From positions 2,395 to 29,722 of the forward strand of contig DXLV01000022.1 of NCBI GenBank assembly GCA_019414545.1: a DNA stretch of 27,328 nucleotides, written 5' to 3'. A program made the translations under genes and the position numbers. Shown piece after piece: positions 15,469 to 23,513 of this stretch (within the stretch, counting starts at the first letter, position 1; each line of letters opens with the position of its first letter). This stretch comes from Collinsella sp. (GTDB lineage: Bacteria; Actinomycetota; Coriobacteriia; Coriobacteriales; Coriobacteriaceae). The notes beneath the pieces were generated by a model, which saw only the letters and a list, made by a program, of their open reading frames with translations, was not told the origin of the DNA and searched no databases.

Positions 15469-15696
15469 TTACTGCAGCGTAAAGTAGGTACCGGTCTCAT
15501 CGAACCGAGGCTTTGCGCCCTTTTTCTCAAAGAACTCGACGATGACGGCATGGGCCTCATTGAGCCTTTCCTTCTCGGCCTCGAGCCAAAGCGACTGCGC
15601 CCCGCAGGCATCAGTCAGGTGCACGCGGCATGGCACGCCCGCGCGGAGGAGCTCGGCGTTGCATTCGGCGACCTCGAACGGCGTCACGACTTTCAT
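15469..15696 (-). CDS. 75-aa conserved-looking small protein inside the his operon
   Basis: Small soluble protein between hisI and hisE. Its ATG overlaps the hisI stop as ATGA, and AAGGGGGAG precedes it, so it is clearly translated. It has two cysteines (Cys12 missing from the core; the notable one is in TDAC at 28-31, with another in VPCRV at 22-24), a predicted beta-helix pattern and an acidic second half ending YFTLQ. From memory it is similar to small proteins called RDAC family after the motif at this point (TDAC here); this is uncertain. No catalytic role in histidine synthesis is known to me. It might aid a cysteine- or metal-dependent enzyme, which is speculation. Confidence 0.75.
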   Translation of the reverse strand: MKVVTPFEVAECNAELLRAGVPCRVHLTDACGAQSLWLEAEKERLNEAHAVIVEFFEKKGAKPRFDETGTYFTLQ

Positions 15697-16034
15697 CGCA
15701 CTCCCCCTTCCACGCGCTTAAAGAAGCAGGTACGGTTGCCGGTATGGCAGGCCGGGCCCGGTGAGTCCACCTTGACCAGCAGCGTATCGCTATCGCAGTC
15801 GGCCCAGAGCTCCTTGACCTCCTGCATGTTGCCACTCGTCGCGCCCTTGTTCCAGAGCTCCTGACGGCTGCGACTCCAAAACCACGTGGTCCCGGTCTTG
15901 AGCGTCAGCCCCACCGACTCCTCGTTCATCCAAGCAACCATAAGCACCTCACCGGTGTCATGCTGCTGAACCACGCAAGGAATCAGCCCGCGGGCGTCGT
16001 ACGTAAGTTTTGAAGGATCGGTTATCTCTTCCAT
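15693..16034 (-). CDS. hisI: Phosphoribosyl-AMP cyclohydrolase
   Basis: Third step of histidine synthesis, opening the adenine ring of PR-AMP. It has 113 aa. Metal-site motifs are intact: GATSGNMQEV, ADCDSD (Asp79, Cys80, Asp81, Asp83), GPACHTG (Cys96) and TCFF (Cys103). The ATG at 16034 is chosen because GGGGAGAG lies just upstream and the HisI fold begins here. An upstream in-frame extension of 23 codons has no ribosome binding site and runs into the structured spacer. It overlaps the small ORF downstream by 4 bp. Confidence 0.95.
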   Translation of the reverse strand: MEEITDPSKLTYDARGLIPCVVQQHDTGEVLMVAWMNEESVGLTLKTGTTWFWSRSRQELWNKGATSGNMQEVKELWADCDSDTLLVKVDSPGPACHTGNRTCFFKRVEGGVR

Positions 16035-16076
16035 TTCTCTCCCCAAATTCAAACTTCGCAGGTCGGCGAGGGTTGT

Positions 16077-16164
16077 CCAGGTGCCCGAGATTCCGAGCGA
16101 CAAGCCCGACGACGCGTACTTAAAGTACGCGAGGAGGGTTGGAGCCGGAAGGTCGGGCGCCTGG
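16077..16164 (-). ncRNA. Structured spacer between hisF and hisI
   Basis: The 143-bp gap holds nested inverted repeats. The outer arms are 16077-16088 and 16153-16164 (12 bp, one G-U). An inner pair is GCCCGAC (16104-16110) with GTCGGGC (16152-16158), which shares bases with the outer right arm, so the two folds exclude each other. A central palindrome CGCGTACTT-A-AAGTACGCG lies at 16113-16131. It could be a dispersed palindromic repeat or an RNA element affecting hisI expression. Not a known riboswitch as far as I can see. Confidence 0.5.
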
Positions 16165-16177
16165 GCAAGCCGCAGCG

Positions 16178-16960
16178 CTAGAAGTCCAACCTGACAGGGA
16201 TGCCTTGAGAGGCCATATATTCTTTGACTTCGCGAATGCTGAAAGTTCCAAAGTGAAAGACGCTGGCCGCCAGTACGGCGTCGGCTTCGCCCTCGATCAC
16301 GCCCTCGGCAAAATGCTCGAGCGTGCCCACGCCGCCGCTTGCGATCACCGGGATCGGCACCGCGCGCGCCACGGCGCGGGTGAGTGCCAGGTCGAAGCCA
16401 GCCTTGGTGCCGTCGCGATCCATGCTGGTGAGCAAGATCTCACCGGCGCCGCGACGAGCCGCTTCCTCGGCCCACGCCACCGCATCGATACCCGTGGCGT
16501 TGCGACCGCCCGCCGTGAAGACCTCCCACTTGTCGGCATCCGGCTGACCGGGCAGGCCCACGCGCTTGGCATCAATCGCCACGACCACGGCCTGGCTGCC
16601 AAACGCCGCGGCGGCCTGGCTGATCAACGACGGATCGCGCACGGCGGCAGAGTTAAGCGACACCTTGTCGGCACCGGCGGCAACCATGGTTCGCATGCCC
16701 GCCAAGTCGCGGAAACCGCCGCCCACGGTATAGGGAATAGCGAGCTCCTCGGCCGCGTGCGCCGCCATCTCGATGGTCGTCGCGCGGTTGTCGCTCGTCG
16801 CGGTAATGTCCAGGAAGACGACCTCGTCTGCACCCTCGCGGTCGTAGGCGCGCGCCAGCTCCACCGGGTCGCCAGCATCGCGCAGGCTCACAAAGTTGAC
16901 GCCCTTGACCACGCGGCCGTCCTTAACATCCAGACAGGGAATCACGCGTTTGGCAAGCAT
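16178..16960 (-). CDS. hisF: Imidazole glycerol phosphate synthase, cyclase subunit
   Basis: TIM-barrel subunit that uses ammonia from HisH to make imidazole glycerol phosphate and AICAR. It has 260 aa, family-normal. Catalytic Asp11 (VIPCLDVKDG) and Asp130 (VVAIDAKRV) are both present, as are the phosphate-binding loops TVGGGFRD and PVIASGGVGT. The start has GGAAGGAG upstream and lies 3 bp after the hisA stop. A 143-bp structured gap separates it from hisI, the longest gap in the operon. Confidence 0.98.
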   Translation of the reverse strand: MLAKRVIPCLDVKDGRVVKGVNFVSLRDAGDPVELARAYDREGADEVVFLDITATSDNRATTIEMAAHAAEELAIPYTVGGGFRDLAGMRTMVAAGADKVSLNSAAVRDPSLISQAAAAFGSQAVVVAIDAKRVGLPGQPDADKWEVFTAGGRNATGIDAVAWAEEAARRGAGEILLTSMDRDGTKAGFDLALTRAVARAVPIPVIASGGVGTLEHFAEGVIEGEADAVLAASVFHFGTFSIREVKEYMASQGIPVRLDF

Positions 16961-16963
16961 GGG

Positions 16964-17707
16964 CTACTCCTTCCCTCGGGCGGCGGCCAACGCCTGGGCC
17001 AGCGTAAAGTTGCCCTCGTAGAGCGCACGACCGGTAATGGCACCCTCGATGGCATCCTCGCCCACCGCGGCCAGTGCGCGGATATCGTCGAGCGTCGAGA
17101 TGCCGCCCGAAGCCACGACGGGAAAGCCCGCGACCTCGGCCACATGGCGATACGCCGCCACGTCGATGCCCGTCTGCATGCCATCGCGCGCGATGTCGGT
17201 ATACACCAGATGCTTAAAGCCCAGCTCGGTGAGCTGCGCCACGGCGTCGTCGAGCGCCACACCCGCGCCGTCGCGCCAACCATTCACCTTGACCTGGCCG
17301 TCACGGGCGGCAATGTCTGCCACCAGTAACTCGCCAAAGCCTTGCGCCGCCACCTCGGCAAATCCCGGCTCGGTCACGAGCACCGTGCCTAGCGCGATGC
17401 GACGCGCGCCGTCGCCGGCCAGCTCGTCGATGCGCGCGAGCGAACGAACGCCGCCGCCCACGTCCGCGGACAGACCGTCGACGCCGCAGATGGCCTTAAT
17501 CGCTGCCGAGTTGGCAGCGCACGCGTCCTCGTCCTCGCCAAAGGCAGCGGACAGGTCGACGACGTGCACCCAGCTCGCGCCCTGCTCGGCAAAGGAGCGG
17601 GCAACGGCCACGGGGTCGTCAGAATACACCTTACAGCGGCTCCGGTCGCCGCGCTCCAGGCGCACGACCTTGCCGCCGATCAAATCGATTGCGGGAAACA
17701 GAATCAT
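16964..17707 (-). CDS. hisA: ProFAR isomerase
   Basis: Isomerises N'-5'-ProFAR to PRFAR. It has 247 aa, a full (beta-alpha)8 barrel, with Asp8 in FPAIDLIGGKVVRL, a second catalytic Asp near 131 (LVADIAARDG), the YTDIARDGM loop and the VVASGGIST phosphate loop. The N-terminal RLERGD pattern favours true HisA over the bifunctional HisA/TrpF PriA of other Actinobacteria, but this is a judgement by eye. Its ATG overlaps the hisH stop (ATGA), indicating coupling. Confidence 0.96.
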   Translation of the reverse strand: MILFPAIDLIGGKVVRLERGDRSRCKVYSDDPVAVARSFAEQGASWVHVVDLSAAFGEDEDACAANSAAIKAICGVDGLSADVGGGVRSLARIDELAGDGARRIALGTVLVTEPGFAEVAAQGFGELLVADIAARDGQVKVNGWRDGAGVALDDAVAQLTELGFKHLVYTDIARDGMQTGIDVAAYRHVAEVAGFPVVASGGISTLDDIRALAAVGEDAIEGAITGRALYEGNFTLAQALAAARGKE

Positions 17708-18405
17708 CGGCCGGCCCCCTCGACGATGCTCACGAAGTTCTTAAGGATGCGCTGACCAAGCGCGGAGGATTTCTCGGGATGGAACTGGCAGCCCCACACG
17801 TTGCCGCGACGCACGATGCACGGGAAACTCCGCGTGTAGTGCGTGCGCGCCAAAACATCAGCGGCATCGGCGTCGTCGGTCACCGCGTAGCTGTGGGTGA
17901 AGTACATGTTGGCGCCCTCGGCAAAACCGGCGAGCAGCGGGTCGGCAGCACCGGCGGGCGTCATGTGCACCTGGTTCCAGCCCACGTGCGGCACCTTCAG
18001 ACGGCTCGACTCCAGGTGCGTGCACGAGCCACGCATGATGCCCAGGCCATCGACCCAGGGACCACCGGCCTGCTCGGAGGCATCGTCGTCCGCGTCCGCG
18101 TCCTCGCCCGCAGGAACGCCCTCGTTGCCGCGCTCAAAAAACAGCTGAAGGCCCAGGCAGATGCCGAGCAGCGGAGTTCCGGCGGCAACGGCATCGAGCA
18201 CGGCCGCCTCCTCGCCGCTCTGGCGCATAAAGGCGATCGCGTCATAGAACGCGCCCACGCCCGGAATGACCAGGCCGTCGGCGCGGCGGATTTGCTCCGG
18301 GTCGTCCGATGTACAGGCGGCGGCACCGGCGCGCGCAAGCCCGCGCACGACGCTCGACAAGTTGCCCTTGTGGTAGTCGACCACCACGATCTTCGGTTCG
18401 CCCAC
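17704..18405 (-). CDS. hisH: Imidazole glycerol phosphate synthase, glutaminase subunit
   Basis: Class I glutamine amidotransferase that supplies ammonia to HisF. It has 233 aa from a GTG start at 18405, chosen because GGAGGGG lies 5-6 nt upstream and the family start VVVDYHKGN follows at once; the longer open frame crosses the palindrome at 18431-18471 and overlaps hisB. The triad is intact: Cys83 (GICLGLQ), His209 and Glu211 (QFHPEKS). It carries an unusual acidic insertion (about 98-116, rich in Asp and Glu) after the nucleophile strand. It lies between hisB and hisA. Confidence 0.95.
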   Translation of the reverse strand: MGEPKIVVVDYHKGNLSSVVRGLARAGAAACTSDDPEQIRRADGLVIPGVGAFYDAIAFMRQSGEEAAVLDAVAAGTPLLGICLGLQLFFERGNEGVPAGEDADADDDASEQAGGPWVDGLGIMRGSCTHLESSRLKVPHVGWNQVHMTPAGAADPLLAGFAEGANMYFTHSYAVTDDADAADVLARTHYTRSFPCIVRRGNVWGCQFHPEKSSALGQRILKNFVSIVEGAGR

Positions 18406-18430
18406 GCGACCCCTCCACTTCTCATCATCC

Positions 18431-18471
18431 AAAACCACCACAAAGAGGACAGGCATCTTCGTGGTGGTTTT
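18431..18471. repeat. 16-bp-arm palindrome between hisB and hisH
   Basis: AAAACCACCACAAAGA pairs with TCTTCGTGGTGGTTTT (15 of 16) around a 9-nt loop. It has A and T runs at both outer ends, so it looks like a bidirectional terminator yet lies inside an operon. It could instead be an attenuation or processing site, or a dispersed repeat. The GGACAGGC loop recalls motifs in REP-like repeats (memory, unverified). Confidence 0.75.
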
Positions 18472-18484
18472 ACCCTTGTGACGG

Positions 18485-19072
18485 TTACAGCGAGCCCTTG
18501 GTGCTGGGGATACCCTGCACGCGGGGATCGAGTTCGCAGGCGCGGCGCATCGTGCGGCCCACGGCCTTAAAGGCGGCCTCGATAATGTGGTGCGAATTGC
18601 CGCCCGCCAGCTCGCGCACGTGCAGCGTGAGCTTGGCATCGCGCGCAAAGGCATAGAAGAACTCGACGGCCAGCTCGGTATCAAAGCTGCCCACGCGCTC
18701 AGTCGGCACGGGCAGCTCGCAATAGGCCTGCCCGCGACCCGAGATATCCACGGCGGCCATCACGAGTGTCTCGTCCATGGCGATCGCCGCGTCGGCAAAG
18801 CGCGTAATACCCGCCTTGTCGCCCAGCGCCTGGCAAAACGCCTCGCCCAGCACAATGCCCGTGTCCTCAACGGTGTGGTGCGCGTCGACCTCGACGTCGC
18901 CCACCGCATGCACCGTCAGATCGAACAGGCCATGGCGGCCAAAAGCGTTGAGCATGTGGTCGAAAAACGGCACGCCGGTCGAGATATCGCACACGCCAGA
19001 TCCGTCCAGGTCGAGCTTTACGACAATGTCGGTCTCGCCCGTCTTGCGGGTTACCTCGGCATAGCGGTCCAT
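18485..19072 (-). CDS. hisB: Imidazoleglycerol-phosphate dehydratase
   Basis: Dehydrates imidazole glycerol phosphate to imidazole acetol phosphate. It has 195 aa, the monofunctional form without the N-terminal phosphatase domain of E. coli HisB. Manganese-site histidine motifs are present: HMLNAFGRHGLFDL, DAHHTVEDTGI and NSHHIIEAAFKA. The start codon abuts the hisC stop (no gap). Because the phosphatase half is missing, the PHP phosphatase gene at 14197 is needed to complete the pathway. Confidence 0.98.
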   Translation of the reverse strand: MDRYAEVTRKTGETDIVVKLDLDGSGVCDISTGVPFFDHMLNAFGRHGLFDLTVHAVGDVEVDAHHTVEDTGIVLGEAFCQALGDKAGITRFADAAIAMDETLVMAAVDISGRGQAYCELPVPTERVGSFDTELAVEFFYAFARDAKLTLHVRELAGGNSHHIIEAAFKAVGRTMRRACELDPRVQGIPSTKGSL

Positions 19073-20188
19073 CTACATCTCCTCCTTCACCAGCGCGGCA
19101 AACGCGGCCAGCACCTCGTCGTTTTCCTGCGGCGTACCCACAGTGATGCGCAGACAGTCCGCAAGCCCCGGCGCGTAGCTAAAGTCGCGCACCAAAATCG
19201 AATACTCGTCGCGCAGACGCTCGCGCACGCGCGTGGCATGCGGCGTGCGCACGAGCACAAAATTCGCCGCGCTCGGCCATGCCTCCACGGGCATGCCATC
19301 GGCAGCCATTGCGCGCAGGGCGCACAGCTCGCGCTCGCGCTCGGATGCGATCTGTGCCACCACGGGCGTGTAGGCATCACGGGCACGCACGCAGGCAAGT
19401 GCTGCCGCCTGGCTCAGCACGTTGACCGAATAGATCTGGCGAATCGCCGCGAACACGTCGATGACTTCCGGCGCCGCGATCACGTAACCCAGACGCGTAC
19501 CGGCAGCGCCAAACGCCTTGGACAACGTATGCAGAATCACCAGGTTGGGATGCTCGGCGATAAGCCCCTGCGCCGTGGTGACCGCGCCAAACGAATCGTC
19601 GGCAAACTCCACGTAGGCCTCGTCAACCATTACCATGCCGGGGCACGCATCGCACAGCGCCGCGACAAAGTCGAGCGGTGCCACGTCACCCGTGGGGTTG
19701 TTGGGCGAGGTCACGATTGCCAGGTTGCACTCGGACGCCGCCGCAAGCACGGCTGCCTGGTCGAGCTCAAAGGTCGCGGGGTCGCGCCACACGTCGCGCA
19801 CCTCGGTCTGACAGAGCGACGCAAAGAACGCGTACTCGCTAAAGCACGGCGGGCAGTTGAGCAGGGTGCGCCCCGCGCCGCCAAACGCCAGCAGGTAGTT
19901 ATAGAGCAGCTCGTCGCCGCCGTTGCCCACGCAGATGTTCTCGCGCGTCACGCCATGCCAGACAGCAAGCTCGTCGCGCAGGTCGTTGGACATGGGATCG
20001 GGATAGCGGTTGAGCGGCGTGGCAACCAGGGCGGCGTCGACCGCCTCGCGCACGCCAGCCGGCACGGGATAGGTGTTCTCGTTGGCCGAAAGGTTGATGC
20101 GCGTGGGCGTAAAGTTAGGATCGTAGGGCTCAATACCGGCCAGGTAAGGCTGGACGAGCTCCTTCATGCGGGGCGTCAGCTCGGCCAT
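19073..20188 (-). CDS. hisC: Histidinol-phosphate aminotransferase
   Basis: PLP enzyme transferring an amino group from glutamate to imidazole acetol phosphate. It has 371 aa. Fold-type I aminotransferase motifs are LSANENTYPVP, VGNGGDELL, SPNNPTGD, VMVDEAYVEF and LSKAFG with the PLP lysine at Lys224, then GTRLGYV. The ATG at 20188 is preferred because GAGGAGG lies 6 nt upstream and only 1 bp separates it from the hisD stop; the longer frame overlaps the hisD end and lacks a ribosome binding site. Confidence 0.97.
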   Translation of the reverse strand: MAELTPRMKELVQPYLAGIEPYDPNFTPTRINLSANENTYPVPAGVREAVDAALVATPLNRYPDPMSNDLRDELAVWHGVTRENICVGNGGDELLYNYLLAFGGAGRTLLNCPPCFSEYAFFASLCQTEVRDVWRDPATFELDQAAVLAAASECNLAIVTSPNNPTGDVAPLDFVAALCDACPGMVMVDEAYVEFADDSFGAVTTAQGLIAEHPNLVILHTLSKAFGAAGTRLGYVIAAPEVIDVFAAIRQIYSVNVLSQAAALACVRARDAYTPVVAQIASERERELCALRAMAADGMPVEAWPSAANFVLVRTPHATRVRERLRDEYSILVRDFSYAPGLADCLRITVGTPQENDEVLAAFAALVKEEM

Positions 20189-20189
20189 T

Positions 20190-21626
20190 TTAGACCTCCT
20201 CGACGAGCGCGCCAGCGGCACCGCCCGCAACCGCCGCCAGGTCCACGCCCTCGGCAACCGTCGCCACGGCGTCGCCCGGCCAGGCAACCTTGGTCAGGTC
20301 GGCCGCAGCCAGTGACTCGGCACTCACGGCATCCTCGCCCTGCTCCAGCACGCGGCGGCGCAGTGCGGCCGAAAGCGCGTGCGCCCACAGGCCCTCGGCC
20401 TCGGACAGACGCTGCGTGGCGGGAGCGTCGGAGAGCAGGCCCTCGGGCGTATAGCATATAACGCTCGAGCGCTTAACGAACTCTTCGACCGAAAGCGGGT
20501 TGGAGAACATGGCCGTGCCGCCGGTCGGCAGCGTGTGGTTGGGGCCGGCAACGTAATCGCCGAGCGGCTCGGAGCTCCAAGCGCCCACAAAGATGGCACC
20601 GGCGTTGCGAATGCCGCCGAGCAGGCCCATCGCATCCTTGCAGTGCAGCTCCAGGTGCTCAGGCGCCACGGTGTTCACGGCCTCGACGGCGGCAGCCATA
20701 TCGGCGGCCACCACGATGGTGCCCTCGTTGTCGAGCGAGGCGCGCGTGATCTCGGCACGCGGCGACTGCGCCACCAGAATGTCGATACCCGCCTCGACCT
20801 CGCGCGCAAACTGCTCGTCGCAGGTCACCAGATAGCAGGCTGCCAGCGGATCGTGCTCGGCTTGAGCCATCAGGTCGGCCGCGACCACCATGGGCTTGGC
20901 CGTGGCATCGGCCAGCACGCAGACCTCGGAGGGACCGGCGACCATGTCGATGCCCACATCGCCCGAGACAATCTGCTTGGCCGCAGCGACAAAGGCGTTG
21001 CCCGGGCCGGTGATCTTGTCGACGCGCGGAATGGTCTCGGTGCCGTACGCCAGCGCGGCCACGGCCTGGGCACCGCCCACCATATAGATCTCGTCCACGC
21101 CGCCGAGCTTTGCCGCGGCGAGTGTATAGGGGCTGATCAGGCCGTCCTTTTGCGGCGGCGTCACCATGACCACGCGCTTGACGCCAGCCACCTTGGCAGG
21201 AATGGCGTTCATAAGCACGGTGGAAGGGTACTGCGCACGACCGCCCGGCACATAGATGCCGGCCGCCGCGAGCGGGGTCACTTTAACGCCGAGCATCGTG
21301 CCGTCTGGGCGCGTGGTAAACCAGCTCTGCTCGACTTCGCGCTGGTGGAACTCACGAATCTGACGCGCAGCCTTCTCGAGCGCAGCGACAAAGGCAGGGT
21401 CGAGGCCTTCGAGCGCGGCATCGATCTGCTCCTGCGGCAGGCGGAAACTCTGCAGCTCAACGCCATCAAAACGCTGGCAGTAATCGCGCACCGCGGCATC
21501 GCCGTTGGCACGCACGTTGGCCACGATATCGCGGGCGGCGTCGACAATGTTTTGCGGCAGCACACCCTTGCGGTTGAGCTGATTGGTGACGAGGCGCTCG
21601 CCGGGAGCAAGCTTGATGGTCTTCAT
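20190..21626 (-). CDS. hisD: Histidinol dehydrogenase
   Basis: NAD-dependent zinc enzyme catalysing the last two oxidations from histidinol to histidine. It has 478 aa, about 45 longer than usual (about 430). Motifs are AAGIYVPGGRAQYPS, KITGPGNAFVAAAK, GPSEVCVLAD, QAEHDPLA (zinc ligands), VAPEHLELH (catalytic Glu and His) and AGPNHTLPTGG. The extra C-terminal part after SEAEGLWAHA is Ala/Val-rich with no recognised motif. The ATG has AGGGGA 8 nt upstream. A 105-bp gap separates it from hisZG. Confidence 0.97.
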   Translation of the reverse strand: MKTIKLAPGERLVTNQLNRKGVLPQNIVDAARDIVANVRANGDAAVRDYCQRFDGVELQSFRLPQEQIDAALEGLDPAFVAALEKAARQIREFHQREVEQSWFTTRPDGTMLGVKVTPLAAAGIYVPGGRAQYPSTVLMNAIPAKVAGVKRVVMVTPPQKDGLISPYTLAAAKLGGVDEIYMVGGAQAVAALAYGTETIPRVDKITGPGNAFVAAAKQIVSGDVGIDMVAGPSEVCVLADATAKPMVVAADLMAQAEHDPLAACYLVTCDEQFAREVEAGIDILVAQSPRAEITRASLDNEGTIVVAADMAAAVEAVNTVAPEHLELHCKDAMGLLGGIRNAGAIFVGAWSSEPLGDYVAGPNHTLPTGGTAMFSNPLSVEEFVKRSSVICYTPEGLLSDAPATQRLSEAEGLWAHALSAALRRRVLEQGEDAVSAESLAAADLTKVAWPGDAVATVAEGVDLAAVAGGAAGALVEEV

Positions 21627-21731
21627 ATCGGTATCCCCTATCGGTCGAGGTTGTGTTCGAAAAACGAGAGGCCGGGCGGCGGCGCCAGTCGGCCCGCAAC
21701 CCGGACGTTGGGGCGCCCGTGCGTGCTCGCG

Positions 21732-23447
21732 CTATTGTGCCGAGCCCGCGACGGGCTCAAAATGCTTGTCCTTAACAGCCGCGGCCAGGCGATCGGCCAG
21801 ATTGCGCACACGCGGATCCAGGCGCGCAGCACCCGGGTTGACGAAGAAGCGGGCCGTGCAATCCATGATGCGGCCGGTGATGACCAAGTCGTTGTCGCGC
21901 AGCGTGGCACCCGTGGCGGTAATGTCCACGATGCGGTCGGCCATGCCGACGATGGGTCCCAGCTCGATGTTGCCGTGCAGCGAGACGATATCGGCATTCA
22001 CACCGCGCTCGGCATACCAAGCACTCGCGATGCGCGGGTACTTGGTGGCCACGCGAAGCGACCCGCGACGGGCATAGTTGCGCTCGGCCTGACCGGCGCG
22101 CCATGCGGGCTCCGCCTCGATAAAGGTGCACAGGCCGTAGCCCAGATCGACCAGCTGTAGCAGGTTGAGGTCGGCCTCGATGAGCGAGTCCCAGCCGCAG
22201 ATGCCGCAGTCGGCACCGCCGCAGCCCACAAAGGCGGGCGCGTCGCTGGGACGCACGATGACAAATTCGATATCGCCGACCGTGCCCTCGCCGGCACGTG
22301 TGTCGCGACCACGCACGATCAGGTGACGGCCGGGATCGCGCAGCTCAGAGACGTCCAAGCCCGCGGCCTCGAGCACATCGAGCGTATCGGCCTTGAGCGA
22401 GCCCTTGGGCACGGCGATACGCAGCGGACCCTCGGCGCCACGGCCCACGGCATGGTCACCATCGGAAGCAGCGTCCTCGGCCGAGGTGCGCGCGGCTTCC
22501 AGACGCTCGAGCGAAAAGGCAAAGCCCGCCGCCGGCACCTCGATGCCGTCGCCGAACGCACCGGTAAAGATGGAGTCGTAGCGACCGCCCGAGCCCACCG
22601 GATCGGGCAGGCCACCGGCATAGGCCTTAAAAACCAGGCCCGTGTAGTAATCAAAAGAGTTCATGATGGAGAAATCGAAGGACAGCACCTGGGCGTCCTC
22701 GGGAGCCAGGCCCTCGACCAGGGCGCGCAGCTCGCGCGTGAGCGGCGCGACAATGCCCGCCGCCGCCAGAAGCACATCGACGCGGTCGAGTACCTCGGCG
22801 CCGCCGTGCAAGCGCGGCAGCTCGCTAATGGCGGCCTTGACGGCATCGGACTCGGCGCTTGCCGCCACGCGGGCATCGAGGCCCACAAAGTCGTTGGCGT
22901 GCACGCAGCGCAAGGCCTCGGCGGCCAGCTCGCGATCCTCGCACGCCGCGAGCAGCTCCTTAAACGGACGCACGCTACCTGCGATAATGCGCGCATCGGG
23001 CAGCGCGAGCTTACGCACGGCCTCGGCCACGAGCGAGACAATCTCGACATCGCCCGCGGTGTCGCCCGCACCGATAAGCTCAAAGCCCAGCTGTGTAAAC
23101 TGGCGCGAGCCGCCGGCATTGCGCTGGCACTCACGAACCACCGGTGCCTCGTAGCGAAGGCGCAGCGGCAGATCGGCCGCGCGCATGCGGGTCGAAACCA
23201 AGCGCACGATTGGAAGCGTGTTGTCGGGACGGACCACCAGCAGGCGACCGTCGTCATCAAAGAGCTTAAACGGGGTGTCCGCAATGCGGCCGCCCTCCTC
23301 GAGCGAACCCTTGTCCTCGAGCAGCGGCGTCTCGACCGGCAGGTAATGATGCTCCCTAAAGCAGCCCTTCACCGTCAGCGCAATCTCCTCGCGCGCCTGA
23401 GCCTCCTCGGGCAATATGTCCCGGAATCCCCACGGTGTGGCCGTCAT
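21732..23447 (-). CDS. hisG: ATP phosphoribosyltransferase HisZ-HisG fusion
   Basis: First, committed step of histidine synthesis: ATP plus PRPP to PR-ATP. The 571-aa protein joins two normally separate subunits. Residues 1-320 are HisZ, a histidyl-tRNA-synthetase-like regulatory domain (FRDILPEEAQAREE, VRPDNTLPI, CQRNAGGSRQFTQLGFELIG, FDFSIMNSFDYYTGLVFKAY, VGSGGRYD). Residues 321-340 are an acidic/Gly linker. Residues 342-571 are short-form HisG (LRIAVPKGSL, GADCGICGWDSLIE, KYPRIASAW, IVDITATGATL). GAGGAGG precedes the ATG. It is the first gene of the operon, as expected for the feedback-controlled enzyme. A sequencing-merge artefact is unlikely, since no stop or frame change lies in the linker. 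Confidence 0.93.
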   Translation of the reverse strand: MTATPWGFRDILPEEAQAREEIALTVKGCFREHHYLPVETPLLEDKGSLEEGGRIADTPFKLFDDDGRLLVVRPDNTLPIVRLVSTRMRAADLPLRLRYEAPVVRECQRNAGGSRQFTQLGFELIGAGDTAGDVEIVSLVAEAVRKLALPDARIIAGSVRPFKELLAACEDRELAAEALRCVHANDFVGLDARVAASAESDAVKAAISELPRLHGGAEVLDRVDVLLAAAGIVAPLTRELRALVEGLAPEDAQVLSFDFSIMNSFDYYTGLVFKAYAGGLPDPVGSGGRYDSIFTGAFGDGIEVPAAGFAFSLERLEAARTSAEDAASDGDHAVGRGAEGPLRIAVPKGSLKADTLDVLEAAGLDVSELRDPGRHLIVRGRDTRAGEGTVGDIEFVIVRPSDAPAFVGCGGADCGICGWDSLIEADLNLLQLVDLGYGLCTFIEAEPAWRAGQAERNYARRGSLRVATKYPRIASAWYAERGVNADIVSLHGNIELGPIVGMADRIVDITATGATLRDNDLVITGRIMDCTARFFVNPGAARLDPRVRNLADRLAAAVKDKHFEPVAGSAQ

Positions 23448-23483
23448 CTGGTGAGCCTCCTCATGCTGTGTTTCGTATAGAAC

Positions 23484-23513
23484 AGAAGACCGGCAGAGCT
23501 CCGCCGGTCTTCT
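23484..23513 (-). terminator. Stem-loop ahead of the histidine operon (terminator or attenuator)
   Basis: Perfect 11-bp stem AGAAGACCGGC / GCCGGTCTTCT with an 8-nt loop, 37 bp before the hisZG start. The minus-strand tail (GTTCTATAC) is only partly T-rich. It could end transcripts from the epimerase gene upstream or act as an attenuator in the his leader. I find no His-codon-rich leader peptide and no T-box core. The 169-bp gap shows no confident promoter. Confidence 0.55.

Noticed and set aside
18587..20461. 624-codon open frame on the plus strand
   Set aside because: It lies antisense to hisB, hisC and hisD, whose products are clearly recognisable. The translation is His/Arg-rich low-complexity typical of a GC-rich shadow frame.
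20379..22160. 593-codon plus-strand open frame
   Set aside because: Antisense shadow of hisD and the hisZG fusion, with no recognisable domain.
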